DNA of 38,818 nt from CAJBLF01 sp964418415 (GTDB lineage: Bacteria > Patescibacteriota > Gracilibacteria > Absconditabacterales > Absconditicoccaceae): NCBI GenBank assembly GCA_964418415.1, contig CAYQLB010000009.1:1-38818 (forward strand), given 5' to 3'. The notes under the pieces are model-generated. The model searched no databases and was not told the origin of the DNA. It saw only the letters and a list, made by a program, of their open reading frames with translations. The translations under genes and the position numbers were made by a program. This document shows positions 9,715-20,629 of the stretch, in pieces (the first letter of the stretch is position 1; each line of letters begins with the position of its first letter).

Positions 9715-9743
9715 ATCTATATGTTTTATTCCCTGATTTCCCC

Positions 9744-10409
9744 ATGAATGAAGTGTTTAACGATTATGAATTTGTGGATAATAATAATGTAAATGATGAT
9801 GAAAATGATGTAGTGCCACAGTTTGTTCCTGATACTTCTCAAGCAAATAAGACATCCAATGACCAAATATCATTAGAAGATGTATATGCAGAATATGATG
9901 GGACATTAACGGAAATACAGGATCAACCCACGATAACAGAGATGTTCAATAACAATCAATTGTTGGCATCAAATGTTCTGCGCAATTTATCAAACAAAAA
10001 CTTTGTACATGGCGAATGATCGGCAGTTTATGATAAGGGAACATGAAGTCTGGATATTCAGGATAAAAATGGCAATAAACTGAATGTGGTGATAGATGAA
10101 AAAACACTTTGAATATCTGATTTTGGGGTGTTTTCTCCTAGCGGAACATATTCTACAACTACGAAACTAAATAGTTGAGGCGTTACAACAGATGTACAGA
10201 ATAAATATGTTATAGAGGGACAAAAATATTTTCTATCTTTTCGTGATACAAAAAACGAACAATATTGCTTGATAATAGATAAAATAAATGACGATTGAAC
10301 AGTAAATGTCGTCTATGATATCTCTTCAGAAAGTGGTGTCTGGTCTTCGTGAAGAAGTAAGATTACATTAATAGATGCAATAAAGTGACTAATTGAATTG
10401 CAGAAATAG
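9744..10409 (+). CDS. Hypothetical protein with acidic low-complexity N-terminus
   Basis: 221 aa. Residues 1-30 are Asn/Asp/Glu-rich (FVDNNNVNDDENDVV) and probably disordered. The rest looks like a soluble beta-rich domain (YVIEGQKYFLSFRDTKNEQY, CLIIDKINDDGTVNVVYD). About eight glycines are TGA. No signal peptide or membrane helix. It has its own promoter and a hairpin after it, so it is probably monocistronic. I do not recognise a family. Confidence 0.7.
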
Positions 10410-10433
10410 TCTTATGATAACTATATAAAAAAT

Positions 10434-10469
10434 AAAAGAAAATTCATGCCGCTTGTCGGCTTGTCTTTT
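10434..10469 (+). terminator. Possible terminator hairpin
   Basis: GCCG-CTTGT-CGGC (10448-10460), flanked by AAAAG and CTTTT that can extend the stem across an internal loop, followed by TCTTTTCTTA. It lies between the 221-aa gene and valS. Confidence 0.45.
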
Positions 10470-10541
10470 CTTATCTGACCTTGAAATTTCTGGGAAAGTG
10501 AGTATATACAAATCACCTCAATTTTACTGTTATTTCAAACA

Positions 10542-12956
10542 ATGGCGAACAAGTACAATCACCAGGAATCGGAAGTAAAACGGCAGAAATTCCGAGAAGA
10601 GCACAAGATCTTCGCATTCGATAAAGATGCATCCAAACCAATTTACTCTATAGATACTCCGCCTCCTACCGTATCTGGAAAGATTCATATCGGACATATT
10701 TTTTCCTATACTCAGGCAGAGATTATCGCAAGATTCAAGAGAATGTCAGGATTCAATGTCTTCTATCCTATGGGCTATGACAATAATGGAATCCCCACAG
10801 AGCAACTCGTAGAGAAAGAATTATGAATAAATATCAAGGACGTCGAGCGCAAAGATTTTATCGCAAAATGTCTGGACGTCGCAGACAAATACAAAGTTAT
10901 CTACGAAAATTTATGGAAATCACTCGGACTCTCTGTCGATCGAGATAGATTGTATACTACAATATCTCCAGAAGTGCAACAATTTGTCCAACAAACATTC
11001 GTGAAATTATATAATGAGTGACATATCGTCTTCAAAGAATTTCCTGCCTTGCGATGCACCAAAATGCAGACGACGGTAGCACAAGCAGAGACAGAGGAGC
11101 AAGAATTTAATGAGTTCTTCAATTACTTAAATTTTACATTAGATTGTTGAAGCAAATTAGTAATCGCCACTACGAGACCAGAACTTTTGCCAGCCTGTGT
11201 AGCAGTATTTGTTCATCCTGATGATAAGAGATTTGAGAAATATGTCGGCAAGACCATTACGACACCACTTGGTATTACTGTGCCCGTATTGGCCGACGAC
11301 AAAGTAAAAATGGATAAAGGAACGGGAGTAGTTATGTGCTGTAGTTATGGAGACGAAACTGATGTGTATCGAGTCAAAAAGCATAATTTAGGAGAGAAAA
11401 TTGTTATTGATAGATATGGGAAAATGCAAAATTCATGAGTGCCAGAGATCGATGGCATGAAAATTAGCGAAGCGAGAGAAAAAATAATGGAAGTATTGGA
11501 AGCAAAATGAGGTATCGTAGAAAAAAGAGATCCTATCGTTCAGTCAAAACAAATTTCTGAAAGAGGAAAGGTACCAGTCGAGATTATCCCTATCAAGCAG
11601 CGGTTTGTTAATCTATTGGACAAAAAAGAATTATTGCTCGCACAAAATGATAAGATGCAATGGCATCCAGAATTTATGAAAAAAAGATCTAACGATTGGA
11701 TAGAAAATCTTCAACGAGATCGAAATATTTCTCGTTCGAGGAAATATGGGATACCAATTCCCGTGCGATATTCCAAGACAGGAGACATTATCCTTCCTAG
11801 CGAAACACAATTGTCCAAGTGATTGGTAGATCCAACGGTCGATATCCCAGAAGGCTACGAAGCAGGCGACGTCATCTGAGAAACATTAGTCCTAGACACA
11901 TGGTTTACTTCATGACTTACACCACAGATCAATCAATTATTTCTCAAGAGAGATGGATTTTCCCAAAATATTCTTCCTATGGACTTGAGACCACAAGCAC
12001 ATGATATTATTCGTACGTGGTTACTTTATACCACATTACACAGCTATTTTACATCTGGAGAAATTGCATTCAAGGATGTAATGATGTCGGGATTTTGTCT
12101 CGCACAAAAAGGTGAAAAATTTTCAAAATCCAAAGGAAACGCAAAATTTGATCCTGAACAATTGATTACAATCCGATGAGCCGATGCAGTCAGATATCGG
12201 GCTTCAGGAGGACAATTGGGTAAGGATATCCTCTTTGATGAAAATGAGTTTAAGATCGGACAGAAACTGATTACTAAATTACGAAACGCAGCAAATTTTG
12301 TCTTTATGAATCTTGAAGATTTTGATCGTACCACCAAGATAGAGGAAAAAGATTTGTATCCTATCGATCTTCGAATACTCAATCAGATAAATACTACATC
12401 AAAAGCTATGAATCAGCAGTTACATGCATACGAATATGGTCAAGCAAAACTTGAATTTGAAAAATTTTTCCGACATGATTTCTGTGATAATTATTTAGAA
12501 ATCGTAAAAGAAAAAATCTACAAACCTGAAAAATATGCGGATGGACAAAAACAAAAAATCTCTGCACAATTTGCACTCTATCATACTTTCGCTGCTATCA
12601 TCAAATTAATCGCACCATATCTGCCGTTTATCACGGAAGAACTATATCAAATGTATTACAAAAACGATATAAAATCTGATTCTATCCATACCTTATCTTT
12701 CCCAAACAACGACGTATTTTCTATTGCGCAGGATGTGAACACCATCAATGCTGCGGTAGAAGAATTGCTTACCATCATAGAAAAAGTTCGTGGATATAAG
12801 ACAGAAAAACAATTGTGATTATGAACAGAATTAGCTCATCTCAAAGTTGTTGCAAAAAATGATCTTTCCCACTTCGCTGATGATATTATGTCAGGAACAA
12901 GAGCTATGAAAGTAAGTTTTGAGCAATGAGAAGAAGTGAGCATAACAGTAGAATAA
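10542..12956 (+). CDS. valS: Valyl-tRNA synthetase
   Basis: 804 aa class I synthetase that charges tRNA-Val. The HIGH motif is residues 49-52 in PTVSGKIHIGHIFSY. The KMSKS loop reads KFSKS at 526-530 (GEKFSKSKGN), a Met-to-Phe variant. The editing domain is marked by TTRPELLPACVAVFVHP. The C-terminal anticodon-binding helices end at about 800. It is shorter than E. coli ValRS (about 950 aa), and I see no long C-terminal coiled-coil arm. More than ten TGA codons restore conserved glycines, for example VEKELGI and LVLDTWFTSGL. FemX follows 23 bp downstream. Confidence 0.97.
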
Positions 12957-12979
12957 TATTTTTTATTCGATAGGTGGAT

Positions 12980-13969
12980 ATGTACAACCTTTATCAATCC
13001 CAGCTACGAAAGGATATCCAGCATGAGGTCTATCGTAAACCTATGTTTACCGTAGAACTTTTTGGTAAAAAATATTTTTGATCCATCAAAGAAAAGAAAT
13101 TCTGACTTTTCAATCTAAGCCGATATCAGATCATGGGTGTCGAACTTCCCGACGACGAAACATATGTCCAAAAAGAACTCGCCAAGCTGAAAAAATCATT
13201 CAGAAATACATGAATATTTGTTCAATTGGGAATCACTAACGAGATCGTTCATTTTGATAATAGTATGAAAAGATGTCCGGAATTTGATAAGGATATGTAC
13301 GACTTCAGAATCGGATTACAAAAAACACTTCATCATAATTACGGCCTCAAAACTGCGTTCCGCGAGAATATGCCAAACGCGGGTATTATGTATGATACAA
13401 CAAAATCTGACGAAGAACTGATCAAAGATATGCACGAAAGTTGTCGCAAACGCGTCAAGAAAGCCATCGCATGAGGTATGGAATTCAGAATCGTAGATAA
13501 ACATTTTTACGCGGAGTTCTTCGAAAAACGACAAAAAACTGCAGGTGCTAAAGGATTCAATACTATCTCAAAATTACAATATGAATGATTACTTAAATAT
13601 ATTTCCACGGAAAAATGAATGTTGGTCGGTGCATTTCTCGATGGCGAAATGATTGCAGGAACTATTTGCTTATTCACCGACAAATTAATTTATTGTCCGT
13701 ATGGATTTTTTGATAGAAAATTCAGCAACATAGGAGTACAGCATTTTCTAAAATTCAAACTTTTTTCGCGAGCGAGAGACAATGGATATAGAACGGTAGA
13801 TACTGGTGGCGGAGCACCTACGGGATTTCCAAAACATCCATTAGCGAGTGTTAGCGCATTCAAAGAATCGCTCGGTGGTACTAAGACAGAATTGTTTGGT
13901 AGCTATGATATAGTTTTGAATAAATTTCTTTACTGGGCAGTTAAATTATGGTATAGAATAAAAGGTTAA
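12980..13969 (+). CDS. FemAB/FemX-like peptidyltransferase
   Basis: 329 aa with GNAT-fold Fem signatures. ESCRKRVKKAIAGGMEFRIV marks the first domain. DTGGGAPTGFPKHPLASVS followed by AFKESLGGTKTELFGSYDIV is the characteristic C-terminal block. Fem proteins transfer amino acids from aminoacyl-tRNA to peptidoglycan stem peptides, making interpeptide bridges; the amino acid used here cannot be read. An AGGTGG ribosome-binding sequence lies at 12972-12977, rather close to the ATG. About seven glycines are TGA. The gene follows valS directly and ends before a terminator. Confidence 0.88.
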
Positions 13970-13972
13970 TCG

Positions 13973-14051
13973 CACCCAGGTGTGATAGTCACAAAAGTAT
14001 CTACGGAAGCTATATTACTACGATTTTCACCCGGGTGGATATTTTTTTTTA
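13973..14051 (+). terminator. Likely terminator with long-loop stem
   Basis: CACCCAGGTG (13973-13982) can pair with CACCCGGGTG (about 14028-14037) at nine of ten positions, followed by ATATTTTTTTTT. CACCCGGGTG is also self-palindromic. It follows the FemX-like gene. Confidence 0.6.
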
Positions 14052-14150
14052 ATTTTGTCAATCCTAAATAGCCCAAGAGCGTTCTATTTTTGGTTTTTTA
14101 TAACTGTTGTGAGTATACTATATCTGTGAGATTTTATTCAAAGAGTCTCG

Positions 14151-15584
14151 ATGGAAGAACAAAAAGAATTACAAAATTCACAAGAGAAAAATCCTAATAC
14201 CATAAGTTCGCAAGAGCCAGATTTTTGATGAATGGAAAATCTTAAACTCAATGATTTGGAAGTGACAGTTCCTTCGGAGAATCTCATTTCTCAATTGAAT
14301 GCAGAAGGCGAGAATAGAGATACTGTAGAGGAAGTGAAAATTGAGAATCTCGGTATGAATATTCAACCAGTCGAAGAAATAGAACAGTCGAAAATAGATC
14401 TCGGAGAGAGTGGTGTTATCGGTATTCAAAAATCTAGATATCATAATAATTATCGAAGACTTTTTCTTCTTTCGTTTTTTGTGATTGTAGTAAGTGGACT
14501 TGCGTCTATTATACTCCGTCTATATAGTCAGTATATCTATTTTGCATCGCAACCGATACTTGATGTAAACCACGAAAAATATATCAGCACCTATAAACAT
14601 GGACAAGAATTTTTGGATAAGACGTTGAATCTGAGTAATTATCAAAAATATATATCATTATCACTAGAATGAACGTGAGGTATAACCAATACTAGCACCG
14701 TCATCGCTGACAGGAGTTTGAGTTATATCCAGAAAAAAGATATTTTACAACAAGCAATTAATCGTTTCTCTGATGATTTTCTTGTGCATACTGAGACATT
14801 AAGTACGCTCAAAGAGGATATTTCCAAGTACGGATTTTTCTCTGAAGAACTGTATAATCTCATAGAGAGTCAGGAATATTCTACATCTATCAAAAAATAT
14901 CTTCTTTTATTGGAGATTATAAAATTTAGTAGTGCTATCAAAGTATTTAGTTATTTAGATACCTTTGTCTCTAGTCTCGCGAGCGCACTCAAAACACCTA
15001 CAACAATGGTACAGGAGAATATACAAAAATTTGCAGATAGAGGAGAAAAAGACATTCTCGTATATCTCAACAACTGTTATCTTAATCCATATGAGATCGA
15101 TTATGACTGTAATATGGTCGGTGATTTTGATAGATATTATGATTTAGTTGATAAAGAATCTCCTAGGCCAGATACAAACTTTTTCAAGAAAATGATCTAT
15201 TATGTAGATAATAAACTAGAACAAACTGATATTCCAAGCTTTTCTATTACTTTCAAAAAATACGATCCAACGCAAAAACAAATTAGTTTTACTGTTGATG
15301 TAAATACTTTCAAACAAGATGAGGTGGCACTCATTAAGAAATGAATTATCAATCCTCATATCTTCATCTTAAGTAATTTGTTGAATCTGATCAAGCAAAG
15401 CATATTCGTTGTGTCCGAGACTATCGATGTAAAATCAATTCAAATTGTGCCGAAAATTATCCAGATTGGAAGTTCGGTGTTTAATGTAAATAATTCAGTA
15501 CTTGATTTTGTACTTCCTATTCAGAGATGATCAGAGAGAGAAATTAGTGATTATATAGATCCGATTTTTACTTCTTCTCCATAG
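14151..15584 (+). CDS. Single-pass membrane protein with acidic cytoplasmic N-terminus
   Basis: 477 aa. About 100 acidic residues precede a single hydrophobic segment (LFLLSFFVIVVSGLASIILR, about 104-124), then a large extracytoplasmic region of about 350 residues rich in Tyr, Asp, Ser and Ile. No motif recognised. Topology and the tandem arrangement with the next, similarly built protein recall PilN/PilO or GspL/GspM pairs of type IV pilus platforms, but this is topology only. TGA glycines include GG after EPDF and the GTGG join after ISLSLE. The downstream start is 6 bp after this TAG. Confidence 0.78.
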
Positions 15585-15590
15585 TGAGAT

Positions 15591-17090
15591 ATGATAGATC
15601 AAAACAAAGAAAAAAAACAACATACGATAGATCTAGAGAAGATGAAATATTTTTTGGATAGCTTGAAAAAATATTTTGGCTGAATATATAATTTTTTCAA
15701 AGACAATAAAAATAATAGTAAAGTGATGTTGATTATCGCTATTATTACCTTTGGTATTGCTATGTATTTCGGTATTCAACTGTATAATGATATTAGGTAT
15801 CTCAATAATAAAACATCCGAACTTATCAATCTCAAAAGTTATGATACCCGTACATTAGAAAAAGATACTTTGACGCAACCGATAGTCAAGATATCTGAAA
15901 CGATAGATGATCTTATAAAAGAGGATATAACAACACAAGGAGATATATATAAATATACAGATTATCTTCATTCACTCCAGATACCATACACGTATTTTCT
16001 CCAATATATTTATCTCCCTTCTCTCAATATACGAAAAGAAAAATATACGGAGAAGATAGATACTAATCTCATAGGAATAAAATTTCTGGAGAAAAACCCA
16101 TTTAATGATATTACACTTTTACAGAAACGGGGAGATTTTTTCAAGAATCTAGGCGACAATAATGAATCCAATGATGTACTTGATATGAAAATAGGTGATA
16201 TTATCGAAGATGGTTCGGGATATTTTAGTATGCCGATTACCGTTTCATTTCAAGCAAATTCAAAACGTGCATTCTTGTTGATTTCAGATAAATTATCTAT
16301 GACATCCAACAAAGAAAATATTTCACTCATCAATGAATTCTTCTATTATCTGCGAAATGAGATAAAAAAGAATAAGGATAAAGAAGTTAAAGCATTGGAA
16401 GGAGAATATTCACATGTGTTTGGAACAGGAAAAAAAATAGATGAGGATAAAATGATAGGATATCATCTGTACAATCGAATTTTCAATGGAGGTAAAAACA
16501 CACTCATTGATAACGCGGTTATAGATAAAACTATCAAGAGTATTATCTCTTGCAATAATGAATCTGATGAAGTATGTTATTATAAATTCAGAGAAAGGTA
16601 TAGAAATATCCCTACGTTTGGATATTTGCTGGGAACAGATTTTGGTACTAACGGTGCTGAAAATCTTAGAAGATTTATTTTGCAGTTACCGCCACTTTTT
16701 TCCATCAAAACATTTGAATTTAATAAAATCCCTTCACCAACACTCACCGATGCAACGAACATCAGTTATCAAGGTAAAGTGACTATCGTGGTATATGGTA
16801 GAAGTGCATCTAGTCAAGAAGTTGAACAAATAGCTAAGACACTGGGTCAAAAATGTTTATGAGAAGAAAAGTCATTGACGACTAAGGATGGTTTGAACTT
16901 GATTCAATCTGCTATCGTGAAATTATCAGAAATCAGTACTATGGATAAAAGTTATGGAGATAATCTTCGAGAGCTTAAAGGAATCATTGAACAGTTGGAA
17001 AAAGACTTTCCAGATCTTAGTAATTACAAAAAAACCATAAAGCTTTTTGAACTCTATAGAATGCTTTCTGATTCATGACTCTGTAAATAA
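15591..17090 (+). CDS. Single-pass membrane protein, possible PilO-like partner
   Basis: 499 aa. A 44-residue Lys-rich cytoplasmic N-terminus precedes a hydrophobic helix (VMLIIAIITFGIAMYFGIQL, about 45-64). A predicted coiled-coil-like stretch (YLNNKTSELINLKSYDTRT) and a large external domain follow. Residues around 395-425 (ISYQGKVTIVVYGRSASSQE) have the beta-alpha rhythm of a small ferredoxin-like fold, as in PilO, but this is a weak resemblance. Only four TGA codons occur. It is coupled to the preceding 477-aa gene; a repeat element and the convergent yebC follow. Confidence 0.78.
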
Positions 17091-17091
17091 A

Positions 17092-17225
17092 ACTTAATGA
17101 AAAACTAAAAACTAATAATGAAAAATGTAAGTATCTGTCTATATAGACTATTGTAATTTACAATAGTTTATGCAGAAACAAGTCATACATTATTCATTTT
17201 TTACTATTCACTATTCATTATTCAT
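17092..17225. repeat. Intergenic MITE-like element, copy 1
   Basis: The left end has AATGAAAAACTAAAAACT and AATGAAAAATG. The right end has CATTATTCATT, CTATTCACTATTCATTATTC, roughly its inverted complement. The centre is the palindrome ACTATTGTAATTTACAATAG(T) at about 17148-17168. The segment AACAAGTCATACATTATTCA is shared exactly with copy 2 at 32758-32880. The right end abuts the yebC stop codon. Confidence 0.75.
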
Positions 17226-17977
17226 TAGTTTCCAAGGTTGTGCCACACATGATCTACATCTTCATCTTCTTCTAAAGCATCGAGAAGGGCGTAGAGTTTG
17301 TTTGTATTTTCTTCATCTAATTTCACAGTATTTTCTGGAATAAACTGAATATCAGCTTCTGTTATATGATAATGAAATTTTGCTAAACCGTCCTGTACTG
17401 TGGCAAAATCTTTTTTGTCTGCATAAATCACTACCGGAATATCTTCAGTTTCGATATCACTAATAGGAAGATCCATTGCACGTTCCTCGAGTTCATTTTT
17501 GTTTAATGGGAGTATTTTCTCTACGGTCTTTCATTTGTCTTGTACAGTCTCAGAAATGCCATCGACAACAAATACTCCTTGTTCTTTGAATTGTCGGGCT
17601 ACGGAGCCGATAGCTCACATAGTTCATCCACGCTTCTGCATGATATTTTTGATGCTTGTAGCACTCCTATTGGTGTTTGAAGTAAGTACTCTGATAAGCA
17701 AAGCCACTCATTCTGGCCCATATCATTCGTAGAATATTTCTTCAAGATTTTCTCATTCGAGTTGTCCTGATCATTTCAAGATTGCTTTTTCCACCACTTC
17801 TCTTGGTAGATTGTATTGTTTCGCTTTGCTTAGGGCGAGCTCAAGTGCAGGATTCATTTTTGGATCCGCTCATTTCCTCGCAGCTATCTGGATGATTTTG
17901 CCTACTTTGGCATAATTCTGTGATTTTTTTGCATCTCCGCTGGCTTTTCTTGCTGCAATGCTATGTCGTCTTCCCAT
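17225..17977 (-). CDS. yebC: YebC/TACO1-family protein
   Basis: 250 aa, normal family length. The start MGRRHSIAARKASGDAKKSQ, then the region up to AARKGADPKMNPALELALSK, and YEGYGPEGVALLIRVLTSN and FKEQGVFVVDG are hallmark YebC blocks. Family members act as transcription regulators or, as shown for some, as ribosome-associated factors that help translate difficult (proline-rich) sequences. About ten TGA glycines, including those in EGYGPEG and the KRGGTMG segment. It lies at the 3' end of a minus-strand cluster after ileS-tail, recX and a hypothetical gene. Confidence 0.93.
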
Positions 17978-18003
17978 GGGTGTATAAGATTATATGTATA
18001 AAA

Positions 18004-19314
18004 TTATTGTATTATCTTGTTGATGATATCTGTTGTTGTACGGAAAGTAATCGTATGCTCGTTATCGACACGTCGATCATAAGTGAGATTACAGATGAGA
18101 TTTTCATTACAATTTTTCAAAGAGAAGGTATCAGCAAATGTTACATATTCCATTCATTCAGATGTTAGGGAATATTTATTTTGAATATTAAGAATAGTTT
18201 CTTTGAGTTGATCTCAATGGAGATAATCAAAAGGTTGTATTTCTTCCATTTTTTTTGTAGTTGCGTCGAAGATGGTTATCGGAGAAGCTGATTCATAATA
18301 TAATAATTTAATCACTATAGTAGTACCAGTTCCTGCAACAACATCCATATGACACACACCACCTCATACTCATTGTACTCCCAGTCCACCATAGGTCAAT
18401 AGTTCATTACTTTTTTTGGTTTCACAATCGTACGAAAAAAGGGATATTTCGAAATCTTGATCTTCACAGTTAGGGATTTCCGAAGAAGAAGCAGCGACAG
18501 CATAATAGAGTATATGCTGATTTTTATAGAATCATCTTACTATGGTGTTTTTTCATGGTCGTTTGGTTTCTAGATCATATTCATGAGTACCGTTTTTTTC
18601 TTGGCAAGCTTCGGTTTTGGTCATATGAGGTAAACGTTCCCAATAATTCTTTGATGGAGGAGTATTGTTGATGATTTCACCGAAAAAAGATTGCTTGGTG
18701 GTGAAAAAATTTAATTTTATAAGACTATAATAAACGTTATGTTTGGCATATGCACGAACGAGATAAGTATTCATTCCTGCAGATACATTTTTTTTGTCTG
18801 GTGAAATGACGAAAGAAAAATCTTTTGTTCCAGGGATGAATCATGGTATAGTATGTATCTGTTTGTCTCAATCTCGTATTAGTTCTATGATTTCAGCATC
18901 ATTTTTTACGACACCATTGACAATGATTGCTTTACTATCCAATGCATTGATTTCGTCTACGATAAACGACGTTTCGTCTTCTTGCAATACAGATCATCAA
19001 ATAGGTGTAATATGATCTCAGGTAAAGGTGAGGAAAATATCTGAAACATTATTCGCTATAGGCTTTTGTGCATTGGTATTGATATAGCTTATGATTCTTT
19101 TTGTTAATCCTGGAAAATTCTTAAAAAATGTTATATGTTGCGGCAATGTTTCTATTCACGAAAGTATATCCATACCAGTGGTGATATCAGTTATTCCCGT
19201 TGTTTGAGGAATGATTACTGGTTGTGTTTTGAAGGTTCGATGAGTCCCAAATCAAATATAACCAAAAATGATCAAAAGTAATGTCCATATAACAATAAGG
19301 ATTTTCTTGGTCAT
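18004..19314 (-). CDS. Membrane-anchored extracytoplasmic hypothetical protein
   Basis: 436 aa. N-terminal anchor or uncleaved signal ILIVIWTLLLIIFGYIGFG (about 5-23); the rest is predicted outside the membrane. It contains at least seven Cys residues (for example TKTEACQEKNG, PNCEDQDFE, SYDCETKK, CNENLICNLTYD) that could form disulphides. The middle is beta-rich, with a Gly-rich turn (YGGLGVQGVGGGVCHMD) in which several Gly are TGA. No family recognised. The gene lies 26 bp upstream of yebC and 28 bp downstream of recX on the same strand, so it is probably cotranscribed. Confidence 0.75.
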
Positions 19315-19342
19315 GATGTAATAAATAAAATGATAAACAACA

Positions 19343-19774
19343 CTATGTATTTTCAATAACTTTCTTGATGTCTGAAAGCTTATATCATTTTCTCATGAGC
19401 TTTTGGATAATATCAAATCCGTCTATATCCCTTTTTTTGTACGCCCTGATATCTCTTCTAATCTTTTCGTGGATGCCTTCATTCATGCTAGTCTCATATT
19501 TTTTCAATAGTTCTTTGAGAATATCTGGAGGTACGCCTTTCTGCTGAAGTTTTTGGATGATTCTGATCGCTGGTTTGCCTTTATTGACTACTTCGCTTCT
19601 GATATAGCTTTCCGCGAACATTTCATCGTTTATATAATTTTTTTTCTTAAATTCTTCTATTGTATGATTAATATCGTTTGTGGGATAACCTTTGGTATAC
19701 AGCTGAATCCTCAACTCTTTTTCAGTCTTAGGGAAACGATGGATATACTTTAATGCATAATCGATACACGGCAT
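19343..19774 (-). CDS. recX: RecX-like regulatory protein
   Basis: 143 aa, helical throughout. YALKYIHRFPKTEKELRIQL, then FKKKNYINDEMFAESYIRSE and KPAIRIIQKLQQKGVPPDI follow the three-helix RecX repeat pattern. RecX binds RecA filaments and limits recombination. One TGA (after LMRK) extends the protein by 15 residues to the TAG. It starts 3 bp after the IleRS-tail stop. recA is not in this window. The family call rests on the repeat pattern, and the N-terminus is shorter than in E. coli RecX. Confidence 0.8.
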
Positions 19775-19777
19775 AGT

Positions 19778-20398
19778 TTATTTTTTAAGAGCAAAATTAA
19801 TATTCGCTTCATTGTTCGTAAATAATGCTACAACATCACCTTCAGGATTTTCTATAGGTACAAATTCGGAAATCAATGCTTCGTTTTTGAAGAATTTCTC
19901 GAATTCGATCAGGATGTTTTTCAGATATTCATCAGTCGTAGAGTAGAGCGCTTTCACTTTGTCGTCGACCTTGTAATCAGCATCCTTTCTCATCTGATTC
20001 AAAAATCTTGATATTTCTCTTGCTACTCCTTCCCTTTCGAGTTCTGGCGTCAATTGGAGATCCATCTTCGCTATGATATTCTGGTCAACAGCCATATTAT
20101 CGCCTTCAAGACCTTCATAAGCTATCTCGTACTCGCCTGGTTCGAGCGTTCGTTCGTTTCCTTCATTATCAAAAATTATGACCTTGCCATCGCCGCCATC
20201 CTTGATGTTTCCCTGTTTTCCGAATTGGATGATCTTACCGGTATCCTTGCCGAATTTCGCGCTGAGTTGTGACCCGATAGGCTTGAATATCTTGGTGATT
20301 TTTACTGATCCGTCGAGTTCCTCGATTTTTTTCACGTTCACTTCTTCCTTGATGATTTCGCCATATTTTTTCAGGAGATCCTGTGCCGCTATTGCCAT
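19778..20398 (-). CDS. Orphan C-terminal domain of isoleucyl-tRNA synthetase
   Basis: 206 aa. The sequence from EEVNVKKIEELDGSVKI through KPIGSQLSAKFGKDTGKI, then QLTPELEREGVAREISRF and NQMRKDADYKVDD, matches the tail of the long (archaeal/eukaryote-like) IleRS group that follows the anticodon-binding domain. The HIGH and KMSKS catalytic core (about 800 aa) is absent. Upstream is a 230-bp intergenic repeat region and then folA on the other strand. The ATG at 20398 has no strong ribosome-binding site. None of its 16 glycines is TGA, unlike its neighbours. It could be a gene remnant, a genuinely split synthetase or an assembly misjoin; recX follows after 3 bp. Confidence 0.85.
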   Translation of the reverse strand: MAIAAQDLLKKYGEIIKEEVNVKKIEELDGSVKITKIFKPIGSQLSAKFGKDTGKIIQFGKQGNIKDGGDGKVIIFDNEGNERTLEPGEYEIAYEGLEGDNMAVDQNIIAKMDLQLTPELEREGVAREISRFLNQMRKDADYKVDDKVKALYSTTDEYLKNILIEFEKFFKNEALISEFVPIENPEGDVVALFTNNEANINFALKK

Positions 20399-20436
20399 TC
20401 GTGGTTCAAATAATGATAAAAAATAGCCACAACTAT

Positions 20437-20615
20437 ATAGTAATGTCGGTCAAAAAAGCAATTGAAAAAAGTAGGGGAATGGCTACCTTACTATGTAATA
20501 CATTGTAATATGCCCTATTGGCGTAATGTGTGGTAATGGATGGTAATGTTCATTACGCGAAGCTCATTGCATGAAATATATTACACGAGCAAAGCGAGCT
20601 CATTACTTTTAATCT
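20437..20615. repeat. GTAATG/CATTAC repeat cluster upstream of the IleRS tail and folA
   Basis: GTAATG occurs repeatedly in this interval. The inverted pair GCGTAATG (20521-20528) and CATTACGC (20551-20558) encloses further GTAATG units, and GTAATGTTCATTAC is itself a palindrome. CATTAC/CATTGC recur with AGCGAGCTCATTAC near 20605. No coding potential seen. It separates two divergent genes, so their promoters should lie here. Confidence 0.6.
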
Positions 20616-20629
20616 GTTAGTCATAAAAT

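Noticed and set aside
10542..12956. valS as a decayed pseudogene with many stops
   Set aside because: All interruptions are TGA at conserved glycine positions; there are no TAA/TAG stops or frameshifts.
17092..17225. Insertion sequence
   Set aside because: About 130 bp with no transposase; only the MITE-like layout can be supported.
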